Source: an uncultured Ruminococcus sp.
GTDB taxonomy: Bacteria > Bacillota > Clostridia > Oscillospirales > Ruminococcaceae
Length of the DNA stretch: 42,533 nt
NCBI GenBank assembly: GCA_902786975.1
Contig: CADAES010000025.1
Coordinates: 1-42,533, forward strand
Reading direction: 5' to 3'
In this document: positions 16,728 through 23,808 of the stretch, piece after piece
Layout: every line of letters begins with the position of its first letter
Numbering within the stretch: position 1 is the stretch's first letter
Notes under the pieces: model-generated
The model's input: only the letters and a program-made list of their open reading frames with translations
Told to the model about the DNA's origin: nothing
The model's database searches: none
Translations under genes and position numbers: made by a program

Positions 16728-16756
16728 ATTATACAACGAAATTCCTACAAAGTCAA
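16728..16756 (-). promoter_or_regulatory. Promoter of the metY-cysK operon
   Basis: On the minus strand TTGACT (16756-16751) and TATAAT (16733-16728) are 17 bases apart. The spacer contains GTAGGAATTTC, half of a CCTA-N9-TAGG dyad that covers the -35 box. Confidence 0.85.
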
Positions 16757-16760
16757 TAGG
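16744..16760. promoter_or_regulatory. Rrf2-type operator 1 (CCTA-N9-TAGG), on the metY promoter
   Basis: CCTA (16744-16747) and TAGG (16757-16760) flank nine bases, with flanks ATT and AAAT extending the symmetry. The dyad overlaps the metY -35 box, a position suited to repression. Its resemblance to CymR/IscR-type half sites is from memory. Confidence 0.6.
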
Positions 16761-16789
16761 AAATACTGTACAAAGTTAAGCCCTACAAA

Positions 16790-16806
16790 CCTACCTTTGT
16801 TGTAGG
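16790..16806. promoter_or_regulatory. Rrf2-type operator 2 (CCTA-N9-TAGG), central
   Basis: CCTA (16790-16793) and TAGG (16803-16806) flank nine bases (CCTTTGTTG), the same geometry as its two neighbours. It lies midway between the two divergent promoters. Confidence 0.55.
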
Positions 16807-16827
16807 TTATACCGAAAATGTACAAAT

Positions 16828-16844
16828 CCTATTGACATAGTAGG
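16828..16844. promoter_or_regulatory. Rrf2-type operator 3 (CCTA-N9-TAGG), on the suf promoter
   Basis: CCTA (16828-16831) and TAGG (16841-16844) flank TTGACATAG, so the -35 box of the suf promoter forms the centre of the dyad. Binding would block RNA polymerase. Confidence 0.6.
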
Positions 16845-16860
16845 AATACCGTGATAAAAT
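16832..16860 (+). promoter_or_regulatory. Promoter of the suf-metA operon
   Basis: TTGACA (16832-16837) and TAAAAT (16855-16860) are 17 bases apart, with TAGGAATACC in the spacer. Transcription should begin near 16867, about 245 bases before sufC. Confidence 0.85.
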
Positions 16861-16865
16861 TTATC

Positions 16866-17113
16866 CATTCCATAGTATGATTATAGGAATTGAAAGGTCA
16901 TACTGAAAAACATACTTTAGGCAATACCGCACGACCATTGTGCGTCAGATGCGCAGTCAGATCTTTCGTCAGAATTCATAAATTCGACGCAGGCGGGCTG
17001 GCACCCGGCAAGAAAAATTTGTGTACTATGACGGAAAATATGCAAGCAGATGGCGTGCAAAGGCGTTAGCCGGTGGTTGTGCGGTGTTGCCTATATTATT
17101 GAGGAGGATACAA
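16866..17113 (+). other. Long untranslated leader of the suf operon
   Basis: About 245 bases separate the suf start site from sufC. There is a further half site (TAGGAATT at 16884-16891), GC-rich segments able to pair (GGCTGGCACCCGG near 16996-17008; CCGGTGG near 17071), and a 10-codon frame beginning at ATGCGCAG. I could not match it to a known riboswitch. The GAGGAGG ribosome site of sufC is at 17101-17107. Confidence 0.4.
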
Positions 17114-17857
17114 ATGTCGGAATTACTTAAAATATCAGACCTTTACGTCAGCGCCGAGGAAAAAGAGCTTCTGCACGGCGTTTCGCTTAGCATAGAAAGC
17201 GGCAGCACTCACGTCCTTATGGGACCTAACGGTGCGGGAAAATCAACTCTCGGTCTTACAATAATGGGCAGTCCCGAATACACGGTCACAGGCGGAAATA
17301 TTGTTTTTGATGGCGATGATATTACCGAAGAGTCAGCATACGAAAGAGCCAAGAGAGGTATCTTTCTCTCGTTCCAGGATCCCGTTGAGATACCGGGGAT
17401 AACGCTTTCGGAGTTTCTGCGCAACTCGCTGGAGCAGATCACGGGAAAGCATATGAAGCTGTGGGATTTCAAAAAGAAGCTCAAAGCAGCTATGGAGATA
17501 CTCAACATGGACAGCTCCTATGCCGACAGAGATCTCAATGTAGGCTTCTCGGGCGGTGAGAAGAAAAAATCCGAGATACTCCAGCTGCTGATGCTCGAGC
17601 CTAAGCTGGCTATACTTGACGAGACCGATTCAGGACTTGATGTTGATGCGGTAAAGACCGTATCAAAGGGAATTGAGGAATACAAGGCCCGCACGGGCGG
17701 CTCTTTGCTGGTGATAACGCACAATACAAGGATCCTTGAATCTCTTGATGTTGACCGCACGCATATCCTTTCGGCAGGAAATATCGCCGCACAGGGCGGT
17801 GCGGAGCTTGTGGAAGATGTACTTAAAAACGGATTTGACAAATATATCGGGAAGTGA
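17114..17857 (+). CDS. sufC: Fe-S cluster assembly ATPase SufC
   Basis: The 247-aa ABC-type ATPase drives the SufBCD scaffold. The ATG at 17114 follows GAGGAGGATACAA; the longer frame upstream has no ribosome site. Motifs are Walker A GPNGAGKST, the Q-loop in FLSFQDPVEIPG, signature FSGGEKKKSE and Walker B LAILDETDSGLD, whose Asp-Glu-Thr-Asp-Ser-Gly-Leu-Asp run is characteristic of SufC. It is first in the suf operon and is followed after six bases by sufB. Confidence 0.97.
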   Translation: MSELLKISDLYVSAEEKELLHGVSLSIESGSTHVLMGPNGAGKSTLGLTIMGSPEYTVTGGNIVFDGDDITEESAYERAKRGIFLSFQDPVEIPGITLSEFLRNSLEQITGKHMKLWDFKKKLKAAMEILNMDSSYADRDLNVGFSGGEKKKSEILQLLMLEPKLAILDETDSGLDVDAVKTVSKGIEEYKARTGGSLLVITHNTRILESLDVDRTHILSAGNIAAQGGAELVEDVLKNGFDKYIGK

Positions 17858-17863
17858 GCAGAA

Positions 17864-19273
17864 ATGAAAGAGAAAACAACAGTTGCGGACATCGATCGCT
17901 CACGTTATGATTTCAGATTTGAAGAGGACGAAAACGACTTTCTCGGCAGCGGACTTACGGCGCAGATAGTGAACGAGCTTTCAGCAGAAAAGAACGATCC
18001 GGAATGGATGAGAGAGTTCAGACTGCACTCTCTGGACATTTACAACAAAACAAATATGGTCGGTTGGGGTCCGTCGATCGACGAACTTGATGTTGACAAG
18101 ATCGTCACTTACATCAGACAGAAAAGCCGAATGAACACCGACTGGAACGATGTTCCCGAGGATATAAAGCAGACGTTCGAAAATCTCGGCATACCACAGG
18201 CAGAACAGGAATCGCTTGCGGGTGTCGGCGCACAGTACGACAGCGAGCTTGTCTACCACAACGTCAGAAAAGAGGTCGCACAGTCGGGCGTTGTATACAC
18301 CGATCTTGAAAGTGCGATGCACGATGAACGCTATGCGGAAATGATAAAGTCCCACTTTATGAAGCTCGTTCCGCCGACAGACCACAAGTTTGCGGCGCTG
18401 CACGGTGCGGTATGGTCTGGCGGCTCGTTCGTATACGTTCCCAAGGGTGTAAAGCTCGAGATACCCTTGCAGTCATATTTCAGACTGAATGCAAGGGGTG
18501 CGGGACAGTTTGAGCACACGCTGATAATCCTTGAGGAAGACTCCTATCTGCACTTCATCGAGGGCTGCTCCGCCCCGAAATACTACGAGGCAGGGCTGCA
18601 CGCCGGCTGCGTTGAGCTGTATGTGGGTAAAAACGCTGCGCTGCGCTACTCCACTATCGAGAACTGGTCAAAGAATATGTATAACCTCAACACCAAGCGG
18701 GCACTCGTTGCTGAGGGCGGAAAGATAGAATGGGTATCGGGCAGCTTCGGCTCGCACGTTTCCTATCTGTACCCGATGAGCATTCTCAACGGCGAAGGTG
18801 CTCGGGCTGAATTTACAGGAATAACATTTGCGGGTGAGGGACAGAACCTCGACACAGGCGCTAAAATGATACACAATGCGCCGAACACATCATCGTATAT
18901 GAATACGAAATCTATCAGCAAATCGGGCGGGATCAGTACTTTCAGGAGCGCTGTTGTCGTTAAGGAAAACGCTGTCGGCAGCAAAAGCTCGGTAAGCTGC
19001 GAGTCGCTGATGCTCGACGGGATCTCCCGTTCGGACACGGTGCCTGCAATGGACATACGAACAAAGTATGCAGATGTAGGACACGAGGCAAAGATAGGAC
19101 GAATAAGCGATGAAACAGTTTTCTATCTTATGAGCAGAGGCATAAGCGAACAGGACGCAAGGGCTATGATAGTAAGAGGCTTTGCGGACAATGTTTCAAA
19201 GGAGCTTCCGCTTGAATATGCGATGGAGATGAACAATCTCATCGGACTTGAAATGCACGGAAGCATAGGGTGA
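17864..19273 (+). CDS. sufB: Fe-S cluster scaffold SufB
   Basis: The 469-aa beta-helix scaffold accepts sulfur and iron in the SufBC2D complex. Diagnostic segments are MHDERYAEMIKSHFMKLVPP, GGSFVYVPKGVKLEIPLQSYFR, EGCSAPKY, STIENWSKNMYNLNTKRA and VSCESLMLDGISRSDT with the conserved cluster-related Cys, followed by HEAKIGRISDETVFYLMSRG. Length and order are standard for SufB. It overlaps the possible GTG start of sufD, so the three genes are tightly coupled. Confidence 0.97.
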   Translation: MKEKTTVADIDRSRYDFRFEEDENDFLGSGLTAQIVNELSAEKNDPEWMREFRLHSLDIYNKTNMVGWGPSIDELDVDKIVTYIRQKSRMNTDWNDVPEDIKQTFENLGIPQAEQESLAGVGAQYDSELVYHNVRKEVAQSGVVYTDLESAMHDERYAEMIKSHFMKLVPPTDHKFAALHGAVWSGGSFVYVPKGVKLEIPLQSYFRLNARGAGQFEHTLIILEEDSYLHFIEGCSAPKYYEAGLHAGCVELYVGKNAALRYSTIENWSKNMYNLNTKRALVAEGGKIEWVSGSFGSHVSYLYPMSILNGEGARAEFTGITFAGEGQNLDTGAKMIHNAPNTSSYMNTKSISKSGGISTFRSAVVVKENAVGSKSSVSCESLMLDGISRSDTVPAMDIRTKYADVGHEAKIGRISDETVFYLMSRGISEQDARAMIVRGFADNVSKELPLEYAMEMNNLIGLEMHGSIG

Positions 19274-19278
19274 TAAAA

Positions 19279-20160
19279 ATGAACACAGTAAAACTTAACA
19301 CGCTCCCCGCACCTACGTTTTCGTGGCTGGGAGTGAACGATACACAAAGGGAGCTTGGTGGATACAAAGCTGAAACAAAAGCACTCCCGGGACCGAGAAC
19401 GAGCATTGATGTTTCAGCCGATTGCGCATACGAAATAACAGCGCAGGACGGAGAAAAAAAGTTTGCGGCAATGTTCATCGGCGGCGAAAACAGCTTGCAG
19501 ATAAAAACAAACGTTGATATCGGCAGCAGCTCGCAGGTCACGCTCGTACAGGTGTTTGAGAGCAAGGCACAGACTGTATCAGAGGTTACTGCAACGGCTG
19601 CGGAAAACGCAAGGTTCGAGCTGGTACAGCTTTACCTTCACACACCCGACACGGTCAGTCAGGCTGATGTCACACTTGACGGCAGAAAGGCTGAATTTAC
19701 AGCAAACATAGGCTATCTGCTCGGTGACAGTGACGGTCTGGACATAAATCTTACAGCAAAGCACCTGGGCAGGAAGACGGTATCGGGCATAACAGCAAAA
19801 GGCGTTATGAACGGCAGCTCACGCAAAACCTTCAAGGGAACTATCGACTTTTTAAGAGGCTGTGCAGGTGCGGTCGGAACGGAAAGCGAGGACGTTCTGC
19901 TTATAGGCGAAAAAGCGGTGAACAAGACCGTTCCGCTTATCCTGTGCGCAGAGGAGGACGTTGAGGGCAGCCACGGCGCATCTATCGGGCGTGTTGACGA
20001 GCAGCATATATTCTATATGATGTCAAGAGGCTTGCCGGAGGAAAGAATAATACAGCTCACAGCTCAGTCAAAGATATCGCAGACAGTGAACAGCATAGGC
20101 GACGAGGAGACTGCAGAGCGCATAAAGCAGATACTTGGACAAGGTGATGAAGATGAATAA
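19279..20160 (+). CDS. sufD: Fe-S cluster assembly protein SufD
   Basis: The 293-aa protein is the shorter SufB paralogue that completes the SufBCD complex and takes part in iron delivery. The C-terminal SufBD core is plain: DVLLIGEKAVNKTVPLILCA, then GSHGASIGRVDEQHIFYMMSRGLPEE containing the conserved His. The N-terminal half is divergent and short, as is common in Clostridia. I chose ATG 19279, since AGGGTGATAAAA precedes it; a GTG at 19270 in the same frame is possible. The end overlaps sufS by eight bases. Confidence 0.92.
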   Translation: MNTVKLNTLPAPTFSWLGVNDTQRELGGYKAETKALPGPRTSIDVSADCAYEITAQDGEKKFAAMFIGGENSLQIKTNVDIGSSSQVTLVQVFESKAQTVSEVTATAAENARFELVQLYLHTPDTVSQADVTLDGRKAEFTANIGYLLGDSDGLDINLTAKHLGRKTVSGITAKGVMNGSSRKTFKGTIDFLRGCAGAVGTESEDVLLIGEKAVNKTVPLILCAEEDVEGSHGASIGRVDEQHIFYMMSRGLPEERIIQLTAQSKISQTVNSIGDEETAERIKQILGQGDEDE

Positions 20161-21376
20161 CGCACTTATGGGAAAAGTGAACTTCCCTCTTTTCGATAAA
20201 TACAAGGAGCTTGTCTATCTTGACAACTCCGCAACACAGCAAAAGCCGAAGCGTGTCCTCGACGCTCTGGTAAGATACTACAGCGAGGAGAACGCCAACC
20301 CTTTAAGAGGACTTTACGAGCTGAGCGTCAAGGCTACACAGGCTTATGAGAACGCACGTGAGAGCGTGAGAAGATTTATCGGTGCAGCCAGCACAAAGGA
20401 GATAGTTTTCACACGCAATGCGACCGAGAGCCTTAATCTTATCGCTTTCAGCTGGGGACAGGCAAATATCGGTGAGGGCGACGAGATACTCGTGAGCATC
20501 TCCGAGCATCATTCTAACCTTCTGCCGTGGCAGCTGCTTGCAAAGCAAAAGGGTGCAAAGCTGAAATACCTTGAATGCGACAGCAGCGGAAAATATACTG
20601 CACAGGCGCTTGAAAAGGCTCTGACGCCAAAGACCAAGCTGTTTGCGATCGCGCAGATATCAAATGTTTTCGGCAGGCTCAATCCGATAAAGGAGTTTGC
20701 CGAGATCGCACACAAAAACGGAACGCTTATCGTCTGCGACGGCGCTCAGAGCGTACCGCATATCCCCGTTGATGTGCAGCGGCTCGACGTTGATTTTCTT
20801 GCATTCTCGGGTCACAAAATGCTCGCACCTATGGGTATAGGCGTGCTTTATGCAAAGCAGGGGCTGCTTGAAAAAATGCCGCCGTTCCTTTCGGGCGGTG
20901 AGATGATAGAATATGTCACACGTGAAGATGCGACCTATGCGGAGCTTCCGCACAAATTTGAGGCGGGTACGGTAAATGCCGGCGGTGCTGTCGGACTTGC
21001 GGCAGCTATAGATTACATAAACGAGCTTGGCTTTGATGCGATACAAAAGCGTGAGGACGAGCTTACAGCTTATGCGTTCGGCGAGATGAAAAAGATACCC
21101 CATATCAACATCATAGGTGCGGACGATGCGCTCGACCATCACGGCATACTTACATTCACCGTGGACGGCGTTCATCCGCACGACATCGCTGCGATATTCG
21201 ATGCCGACGGTATAGATATCCGTGCAGGTCACCACTGCGCACAGCCGCTGCATCAGTTCCTTGACGTACAGTCTACCGCAAGGATGAGCCTTGCTTTCTA
21301 CAACGATGAAAACGACATAAAGCGTTTCATCGCTACGCTTTCATCAATAAGGAGGAGAATGGGATATGACAACTGA
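20153..21376 (+). CDS. sufS: Cysteine desulfurase SufS
   Basis: The 407-aa class V PLP enzyme removes sulfur from cysteine to feed Fe-S assembly. The start chosen is ATG 20153, behind AAGGTGATGA; ATG 20147 is an in-frame alternative. Motifs: YLDNSATQQKP, FTRNATESLNLIA, SEHHSNLLPW, VCDGAQSVPH, FSGHKMLAPMGIG with the PLP Lys, and RAGHHCAQPLH with the persulfide-forming Cys. The latter sits in the short loop typical of SufS-type (group II) desulfurases that need the SufU partner encoded next. Confidence 0.96.
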   Translation: MNNALMGKVNFPLFDKYKELVYLDNSATQQKPKRVLDALVRYYSEENANPLRGLYELSVKATQAYENARESVRRFIGAASTKEIVFTRNATESLNLIAFSWGQANIGEGDEILVSISEHHSNLLPWQLLAKQKGAKLKYLECDSSGKYTAQALEKALTPKTKLFAIAQISNVFGRLNPIKEFAEIAHKNGTLIVCDGAQSVPHIPVDVQRLDVDFLAFSGHKMLAPMGIGVLYAKQGLLEKMPPFLSGGEMIEYVTREDATYAELPHKFEAGTVNAGGAVGLAAAIDYINELGFDAIQKREDELTAYAFGEMKKIPHINIIGADDALDHHGILTFTVDGVHPHDIAAIFDADGIDIRAGHHCAQPLHQFLDVQSTARMSLAFYNDENDIKRFIATLSSIRRRMGYDN

Positions 21377-21818
21377 CAGCTTTTACGGCGAGGTCCTTGC
21401 CGATCACAATCTTCACCCGCTGCACAGACACGAGCTGACCTGTGCAACACACTGCTGTAAAGGTCTGAATCCTACATGCGGTGACAATATCGAGCTACAT
21501 CTTGACATCCACGACGGAATAATAGTCAACGGGTCATTCACGGGCATAGGCTGTGCTATATCACAGGCAAGTGCGGATATAATGCTGGAGCTTATCATAG
21601 GAAAGACGCTTGACGAGGCAAAACGCTACACCGAGCTTTTCAGAAAAATGATAAGCGGTCTGATAAGTGACGATGAGCTTGAGGAGCTTGAGGAGGCAGG
21701 CGCACTTCAGAACGTTTCAAAGATGCCCGCAAGGGTAAAGTGTGCGCTTCTGAGCTGGAACACAATGGAGAAGCTGCTTGACGAGGACAACGATAAGCAA
21801 GGAGGAGATGCGAAATGA
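21366..21818 (+). CDS. sufU: Zinc-dependent sulfurtransferase SufU
   Basis: The 150-aa protein accepts persulfide from SufS through a zinc-ligand swap and passes it to SufB. Zinc-site residues are visible as NPTCGD (Cys and Asp), TGIGCAIS and ARVKCALLSW. The insert before the last Cys, between positions typical of SufU and absent from IscU, supports this call. It overlaps sufS by 11 bases and the next gene by four (ATGA). Confidence 0.94.
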   Translation: MTTDSFYGEVLADHNLHPLHRHELTCATHCCKGLNPTCGDNIELHLDIHDGIIVNGSFTGIGCAISQASADIMLELIIGKTLDEAKRYTELFRKMISGLISDDELEELEEAGALQNVSKMPARVKCALLSWNTMEKLLDEDNDKQGGDAK

Positions 21819-22264
21819 AGATAAATACCAAGGTCGAGCTGGGGATAGTTGCACTTACGGATATAGCCGTACATTCCGAAAACGGTGAGTCTGTGCGTTC
21901 ATCGGATATCGCCGACAGACAAAACATCTCGCAGAAATACCTCGAACAGATACTGCTGGGACTTCGTCAGGGCAAGTTCGTAAAGGCACAGAAAGGCATT
22001 CACGGCGGTTATCAGCTTTCACGTCCTGCTGACAGGATAATGCTGTGTGATATACTCAACGCCCTTGACAACAATATCCTTGCCAACACCTACGAGCCGG
22101 ACGACAAGCAGCCTGACGGCATCAGGGCTTCGGTGAACAACTGTCTGTGGTCAAATCTCAACAGCTATATGAGAAGCTTCATCGAAGATATGACCTTGGC
22201 GGATCTTATAAAGGAATACAAGGAATTTTCTGCAAAGGAAAAGGATTATATGTACTACATTTAG
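21815..22264 (+). CDS. Rrf2-family regulator without Fe-S cysteines (CymR-like)
   Basis: This 149-aa Rrf2 protein has the winged helix (MKINTKVELGIVALTDIA, NISQKYLEQILLGLRQ, KGIHGGYQLSRP). The region that holds three Cys in IscR reads NILANTYEPDD here, with none. That is the pattern of CymR, which in Bacillus controls cysteine and methionine genes through complex formation with CysK rather than a cluster. Embedded in the suf-metA operon by an ATGA overlap, it may autoregulate this operon and the divergent metY-cysK operon through the three CCTA-N9-TAGG dyads. Confidence 0.88.
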   Translation: MKINTKVELGIVALTDIAVHSENGESVRSSDIADRQNISQKYLEQILLGLRQGKFVKAQKGIHGGYQLSRPADRIMLCDILNALDNNILANTYEPDDKQPDGIRASVNNCLWSNLNSYMRSFIEDMTLADLIKEYKEFSAKEKDYMYYI

Positions 22265-22282
22265 AAAAGGGAGGAAAGTAAA

Positions 22283-23185
22283 ATGCCATTAAGACTTAAA
22301 GAAACGCTGCCCGTCATAGAAAAACTGAAAAAGGAAAATATATTTGCTATGACAGAGGAGCGTGCAGAGCATCAGGATATAAGACAGCTGAAGATCGCTG
22401 TTCTCAACCTTATGCCCGACAAGGAAAGCACCGAGCTGCAGCTTTTAAGGCTGCTCTCAAACTCACCGCTTCAGATAGAGGTAACGTTCATAAGGCTGGT
22501 CACCCACCAATACAAAAACACTCCTGCATCTTATCTGCTCAACAACTACCAACCTTTTTACCGGATAGAAGGCAAATACTTCGACGGGCTGATAATCACG
22601 GGTGCGCCCGTTGAAAAGCTGGAGTATGAAGATGTCGATTACTGGGGCGAGCTGACATCTATATTTGAATGGAGCAGACTGCATGTCACATCAACGCTGT
22701 ATCTGTGCTGGGCTGCACAGGCAGGTCTGTACTACCATTACGGCGTATCCAAATTTGAACTTGACAAAAAGCTCTCGGGCATCTTCAGACATACAGTAAG
22801 AGATCCCTCAAACGAGCTTTTGCGGGGTATAGACAAAAACTTTTTTGCACCGCATTCAAGATACACCGGGATAAGCAGAGAGGATATAGACAAAAACAGC
22901 AAGCTGACTGTTGCTGCCGACTCGGAGGAAACGGGTGCGTACATCATTGTTGACGATGACGGAAATGTCTTTGTCAACGGTCACCCCGAGTACGATCTGT
23001 ACAGGCTGTCAGAGGAATACATACGTGATACGGACAAGGGGCTTTTGCCCGACGTGCCGAAAAACTATTTTCCCGATGACGATCCTGACAAAGAGCCCCA
23101 GAGCTGCTGGCTGAGCACATCGAATCTGCTTTTTACCAACTGGCTGAATTACTTTGTATACCAGATAACTCCGTATGAGTTCTGA
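22283..23185 (+). CDS. metA: Homoserine O-acetyltransferase, MetA family (Glu111 type)
   Basis: The 300-aa protein belongs to the HTS/MetA family, annotated often as homoserine O-succinyltransferase. Catalytic parts are visible: LYLCWAAQAG with nucleophile Cys142, and NGHPEYD with the His and Glu of the triad. Residue 111, in ITGAPVEKLEY, is Glu. In this family Glu at that position gives acetyl-CoA specificity and Gly gives succinyl-CoA, so this enzyme should make O-acetylhomoserine, the substrate of both MetY copies in the window. AGGGAGG lies just before the ATG, 18 bases after the Rrf2 gene, so it is the last gene of the suf operon and ties methionine synthesis to Fe-S control. Confidence 0.93.
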   Translation: MPLRLKETLPVIEKLKKENIFAMTEERAEHQDIRQLKIAVLNLMPDKESTELQLLRLLSNSPLQIEVTFIRLVTHQYKNTPASYLLNNYQPFYRIEGKYFDGLIITGAPVEKLEYEDVDYWGELTSIFEWSRLHVTSTLYLCWAAQAGLYYHYGVSKFELDKKLSGIFRHTVRDPSNELLRGIDKNFFAPHSRYTGISREDIDKNSKLTVAADSEETGAYIIVDDDGNVFVNGHPEYDLYRLSEEYIRDTDKGLLPDVPKNYFPDDDPDKEPQSCWLSTSNLLFTNWLNYFVYQITPYEF

Positions 23186-23195
23186 ATAATTATCA

Positions 23196-23224
23196 AGAGC
23201 GCTGTTCGTTTTGAACAACGCTCT
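23196..23224. repeat. Palindromic element, copy 1 (terminator-like)
   Basis: AGAGCGCTGTTC and GAACAACGCTCT form an 11-bp stem with one mismatch around GTTTT, eleven bases after metA ends. It has no clear T-run. Both arms recur exactly at 23382-23411, so this may be a small mobile or REP-like repeat used as a transcription end. Confidence 0.65.
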
Positions 23225-23284
23225 CAGCTTTAAATAGTGCATTATTATTTAGCACTGAATATTAAATATAATCCCGAAGGGGTC

Positions 23285-23307
23285 TGGGGGCGACCGGAAA
23301 GCCCCCA
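23285..23307. terminator. GC-rich hairpin between convergent operons
   Basis: TGGGGGC (23285-23291) pairs with GCCCCCA (23301-23307) and is followed by AAAAGAG. It could stop or stabilise transcripts from the suf operon (plus) or the reductase operon (minus), although the T-runs are poor. Confidence 0.45.
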
Positions 23308-23381
23308 AAAGAGTGTTTCGGCTATTTACCAATTTGTACGATGAATTGAATCATTTAATCAACCTTGGTTTACAAACGATC

Positions 23382-23411
23382 AGAGCGCTGTTCGATAATG
23401 AACAACGCTCT
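23382..23411. repeat. Palindromic element, copy 2 (terminator-like)
   Basis: The arms AGAGCGCTGTTC and GAACAACGCTCT are identical to copy 1 at 23196; only the loop differs (GATAAT here). It ends seven bases from the stop of the last reductase-operon gene, so each of the two convergent operons is closed by one copy. Confidence 0.65.
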
Positions 23412-23418
23412 TGTTTCT

Positions 23419-23751
23419 TTACAGTATCCTGTCTGCGATGAATTTATCAAGGACTGCGTCTATACTTCCGCTGACCTCAAACACCCGCACATTCCTGCTT
23501 ATCAGATATGCTGCCGCACCCTCGCCTATCTTCTGCACCAGCAGCGCATCGCAGTCGGAAAGCAGTTCTATTATCTTATCAAACCGTGTGGTGTCGTGTC
23601 CGAGCTGATGCTGACAGGCAGCGACTGCGTCACGCACCTCCAGAAAAGTGTGTCCGTTCTCGCCGAGTTCATATACACGGAAAAACTTTGCGTGCCCGAA
23701 ATGCTCGTTGACGGTAAAGCCGTCGCTCGTTGCAACTGCGACCTTAGACAT
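23419..23751 (-). CDS. NifX/NafY-type cofactor-binding protein, distal copy
   Basis: The 110-aa protein is a single dinitrogenase iron-molybdenum-cofactor domain: MSKVAVATSDGFTVNEHFGHAKFFRVYE, then an HDTTRFDKIIELLSDCDALL helix pair and KIGEGAAAYLISRNVRVFEV. Such small proteins bind NifB-co or finished cofactor in transit, or hold the apo-enzyme. It is the last gene of the reductase operon, separated from the nifK-like gene by a hairpin. No molybdenum-specific feature can be read from it. A second member is encoded at 28331. Confidence 0.88.
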   Translation of the reverse strand: MSKVAVATSDGFTVNEHFGHAKFFRVYELGENGHTFLEVRDAVAACQHQLGHDTTRFDKIIELLSDCDALLVQKIGEGAAAYLISRNVRVFEVSGSIDAVLDKFIADRIL

Positions 23752-23775
23752 GATATCAACTCCCTTTTATAGAAT

Positions 23776-23801
23776 AAGCTGCCGAAGAAAAACGGCAGCT
23801 T
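23776..23801 (-). terminator. Intra-operon hairpin between nifK-like and nifX-like genes
   Basis: AAGCTGCCG and CGGCAGCTT pair perfectly around an eight-base loop in the 57-base gap. On the minus strand the following ATTCTAT is only weakly T-rich, so it may lower rather than end expression of the last gene. Confidence 0.5.
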
Positions 23802-23808
23802 GTTTGTT

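Noticed and set aside
16528-16730. SAM riboswitch or T-box before metY
   Set aside because: No SAM-I core stems, T-box sequence or specifier hairpin could be found; only a short ORF was seen.
17021-17113. N-terminal extension of SufC
   Set aside because: These codons lie before a strong GAGGAGG site and do not resemble SufC proteins, which begin near MSELLKISDLYV.
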